From assembly GCA_032353305.1 (NCBI GenBank), contig JAUCNG010392812.1, positions 1-10,791 of the forward strand: a DNA stretch of 10,791 nucleotides. The letters are read 5' to 3'. The notes beneath the pieces were generated by a model. It did not search any database. It saw only the letters and a program-made list of their open reading frames with translations, and was not told where the DNA came from. This document shows, in pieces, positions 8,012 to 10,791 of the stretch (position 1 is the stretch's first letter; each line of letters opens with the position of its first letter). A program made the position numbers and the translations under genes. The DNA is from Cephalothrix spiralis (taxonomy: Eukaryota; Nemertea; Palaeonemertea; Archinemertea; Cephalotrichidae).

Positions 8012-8445
8012 ATATTCTTCTAATATGTATTCAAGTTTTTCGTCAGTTTTGACTATGATATAAAGCGCAAAAAACTTATTTCTAAAAACATATGCAAAAT
8101 ATAACGTCCCTTAAAACTGTTCACAAATACCGATTTATATTATTTGAAAATGGTTCAAAATTTCCTAAAACTGGTTAAATACCATCTCGACTTTCTCGCT
8201 ATGTTAATTGGCATTATCTATACCTCGGGGGCCTGGATATCAAATTCTGGGATTGCATATATTGTTCTCTACACACCTGTCCCACCTACACATTCAAAGC
8301 CTAAAAAGCACGTTTCTTTATTAAGTTCGAATGGTTACGTATATATGTGAGGTCATGTCGCTAATGCTTGTCGGGGCTCTTTGATGAATAGCATTTTATA
8401 ATTCCTTTCAAGAACGAGTCAATGAATTTCAATCGATTGGTCGTG

Positions 8446-8453
8446 TGACGTCA
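8446..8453. promoter_or_regulatory. Palindromic CRE-type site TGACGTCA
   Basis: This is a full CREB/ATF consensus palindrome. With its flanks (8445-8456) it is the exact reverse complement of 12 bases around the site at 724-735, and the shared pattern continues as GAATGACGTCACnnGAC. A binding site is possible, but a fragment of a dispersed repeat is at least as likely because no start of a gene lies nearby. Confidence 0.3.
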
Positions 8454-9145
8454 TTCGGAATTTTTCCGTGTCGTGCGCTCTGATTCGCCGTACCTGACAG
8501 CTATGAAAAATCCCAGCGTATAGGACCCGTAATGCCAAAGGTACTTGAGAGCTTAGCTGAAATAACCTTTGGGAATCGAAATGGTTAAATACAAGGAAAT
8601 CACCGCGGGTACAAGATATACACTATTATGAGGTCCGATCCCGGTCTCGGGTCATGTTTAGTCAGGAACATACCTGAACATACCCAAAAGTGTGTATTTT
8701 ATTGTTTTCATTTTTGTCTGTGGATCCGTGGGCCATCGTTTAAAACATGTTCTTATGACTCTTATTTATAAACGTCTCGACTGTCGAGTGTTGTTTGCTG
8801 CTCATCGAAATTGTCACTGCCTCGAAAATGGTTAACGGTTTTCCCTTGCTGACAATTATTGATTACATTACGTTGTGTACACTTGGTTTCAGATAATTGT
8901 GGATATGATAACAGGATAAATCGAAATGAGCTTCTGGTAAATTTCATAATGATATTTTCTTACAAAACACTGCTTCAAATATTTTAACAGCTTTTTAATA
9001 AATATTATTACAGACTTGGTCAAACTGGTACCCAAAATAAGTTACTTTCAGTATAATTCTGCAGGAGGCATTGTAAAATGCATACGTCTACGTAAAGAAT
9101 TTGCATAACAGGGTTTTAGATACCTACCCTAAAAATGCTTGGAAA

Positions 9146-9211
9146 AAATTTGCAAAGGGCCTTTTTGCCCCAGCCTACCTTTTTTGAAATTTATTTCCGC
9201 TTTGCAAATTT
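9146..9211. repeat. Perfect 12-bp inverted repeat
   Basis: AAATTTGCAAAG (9146-9157) is the exact reverse complement of CTTTGCAAATTT (9200-9211), with a 42-nt spacer. The tract around it has long A and T runs and a C-rich patch. It resembles repeat-derived DNA, but I recognise no family. Confidence 0.45.
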
Positions 9212-9857
9212 GTCTGCAGGGCTAATTGTTTCTTAAAATTTTTGACCAGCAACCCCATTTTTGATTCTAAAACTATTTAGTTGTTGCAAAAAAAATGAAA
9301 GGGAAAAAATTTCCAAAACACAAAAATTGTTTTGATCCCAACATGTAAAAACCCACCCGCCCATCATATAGACGTATGTACATTTTTTCATGATCCTCCC
9401 TCCCTTGAAATCCGTTTAACATTGAAACTGTTTAGGGTGTTGTATTTCAAAAAGAAAATTTTATGTATTTTTTTTTAATGAAATGTGATGTTTTATTTTA
9501 AAATTGATAATAAAAAGGCCATGAGAATATTTTTACTTTTTCTCCTTAGGCTATAAAACTTATATTCTCAACGATTGTATTGGATAAGGCTCATTTCAGT
9601 ATAGACCCTTGGGGCTTGGGCTTCAAATGGGTCAAACCCAATAAAAAATATCGAATTAAAAATCGAATAGTTTGTTCATTTGTTCCGCCTTTTTTAATCT
9701 GATTTTTATTTGAATTATTTTAGGACCTTAATAAAAGAAGTTCCACATTAAAAAGTATATTTTTTATCCATTAAATGATTATTCTATTAAAATTGTTAAT
9801 ATATGGCCTTAATAGATCTTAATACATTTTGAAAAGAAAGTGAAGGATCGATCATAT

Positions 9858-9984
9858 TTAACGAACGGTTTCATTCATCGTTAAATCTTTTTTATTGTTA
9901 GATGTTTGTTGAAAGATTATCAAGACCTTAGGATCTTTACTGCAGTTCAACAAAGATTAAACTGTATAAAACATCGTTCGTTAA
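9858..9984. mobile_element. Imperfect palindromic element, MITE-like candidate
   Basis: TTAACGAACG (9858-9867) is the exact reverse complement of CGTTCGTTAA (9975-9984). Inside, TTTGTTGAA (9905-9913) pairs with TTCAACAAA (9947-9955), around a near-palindromic core AAGACCTTAGGATCTT (9922-9937). The inner arms and core share one centre near 9930, and the outer arms are offset by about 9 nt, as expected after small indels. Related CGTTAA and CGAACGGTTT motifs recur out to about 10040. There is no coding capacity, so if mobile it would be non-autonomous. A clear target-site duplication was not found, so the family and exact ends are open. Confidence 0.4.
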
Positions 9985-10791
9985 CTTACGATTAATCGTT
10001 AACTGTTTCAACATCGACCTAGGTGAAAACGAACGGTTTTAGACAGTAAAATCGTTGTTCAATTGAATTTTACAAGATTTTTAAATAATAGAGATTAGGA
10101 TATATCGAAACTGCCCTTGGGGACAAGATGCTTTGCTATTTGTACAATTTTGACCAACTCTGTAATAGATAGTTTACTTTTAAAATCGAAGCACTTACTT
10201 AATTAATTTATCATAATTTTCTGATTTTTGCTTAACAGTAACACTGCTAATGATTCTAATGATGCTGAGAAAATAATCAAAAGGTTAGGAAAGTGTTGTT
10301 TAATACAGTATATAGTAACATAATGGTTTGTTATAGTTTAGATTAATTAGTTATACTTTATTGGTAACAAAATTGTAGTAAACGTGAAAAATCAACAATA
10401 AAATATTTGTTTTGAATCAGCCATTTTGGAAATTCCTATTTTGTATTTTGACTTTATTGTGGATTTTAACGTTTATATTTTAACACGGATTATTGAGTTT
10501 TTTCTTTCTACTAGATTGTTATTTTTCATCCCGAATGGAGTTCTGCAAGCTCATAGCCTATATTACGTAAAACAATGTCTTGGATATTCCAAAAAATTGG
10601 CCAAAACCAAATATTTATTTTCTCAAAATTTGTTTAAATGTGTGCCAATATCTTTTGTAATAAAAAAGCCCCCAAGCCCTTATGCGAGTTAACGCCGCGT
10701 GATCTCTCCAAAGGTTTTTCGGCCGACAAAAGTCGTTTTATTAAGTAAAAACAAACTTATGAGACCAAAAAATTGAAATAAAAATTTATAT
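9985..10791. other. AT-rich non-coding end of window
   Basis: A second copy of ACGAACGGTTT (about 10029-10039) and CGTTAA motifs lie just outside the palindromic element. Beyond them the sequence is AT-rich with no recognisable gene. An 88-codon open frame at 10426-10692 begins with TTG rather than ATG and is rich in hydrophobic and aromatic residues expected from T-rich DNA, so I do not call it. Confidence 0.45.

Larger units (their letters stand above)
8025..9857. other. Non-coding stretch with scattered repeat-like patches
   Basis: No gene is supported. A 66-codon frame starting at ATG 8150 has no recognisable domain and no supporting signals. From about 8350 to 8660 the sequence is more complex and CpG-containing. 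It includes TGACGTCA (8446-8453) and an 8-bp inverted pair CCAAAGGT / ACCTTTGG (8535-8542, 8565-8572). The stretch 9100-9420 carries homopolymer runs and a 12-bp inverted repeat. The rest is AT-rich DNA. Confidence 0.45.

Noticed and set aside
8144-8350. Small open frame with a hydrophobic start and a Pro/Lys patch (YTPVPPTHSKPKK)
   Set aside because: The first ATG is at 8150, giving 66 residues. There is no recognisable family or splice context; it could be repeat-derived, but I cannot support a gene.
8762-8947. 61-codon open frame on the minus strand
   Set aside because: Short, with no domain and no context; a chance frame is the simplest reading.
10426-10692. 88-codon open frame on the plus strand
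   Set aside because: It starts at TTG and is rich in Phe, Leu, Ile and Tyr, as expected from T-rich non-coding DNA.

Overview
The window looks like nuclear DNA of an invertebrate animal. It has one large intron-free reading frame in about 10.8 kb of AT-rich sequence full of short inverted repeats. There are no operons or ribosome-binding sites, there is a credible spliceosomal acceptor just upstream of the gene, and a tRNA-Met(CAT)-like sequence has the animal-type 5' half. A marine invertebrate such as a bivalve would fit the base composition and this style of ankyrin protein, but that is an impression; the sequence does not prove a taxon.

Layout. Positions 1-1040 are non-coding, with a perfect 15-bp inverted repeat (330-402), a composite CRE/E-box site (727-739) and a 16-bp palindrome (767-782). 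At 1041-1112, minus strand, lies a tRNA-Met-like sequence with an intact 5' half and a decayed 3' half. Positions 1113-3533 are mostly featureless AT-rich DNA, with a GC-richer island (about 2585-3010) holding a 15-bp inverted repeat. A 3' splice site at 3531-3533 leads into the only convincing gene, 3579-6884. This encodes a 1101-residue protein with about 18 ankyrin repeats, a helical linker and a C-terminal protein kinase domain with essentially all catalytic residues. Positions 6885-10791 are non-coding: possible poly(A) signals, two neighbouring hairpins (7871-7933 and 7955-8011), a second CRE-type palindrome (8446-8453), another inverted repeat (9146-9211) and a larger imperfect palindrome (9858-9984) that may be a small non-autonomous DNA element.

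With one gene, no multi-gene system can be claimed. The most informative part is the internal history of the ankyrin array. Two repeat types alternate as a roughly 198-bp dimer, and one type has been locally multiplied into three consecutive 99-bp units that still look alike at DNA level. By architecture the protein resembles the ankyrin-then-kinase order of TNNI3K-like TKL kinases rather than the kinase-then-ankyrin order of RIPK4/ANKK1. A role as a ligand-sensing or scaffolded signalling kinase is an inference.
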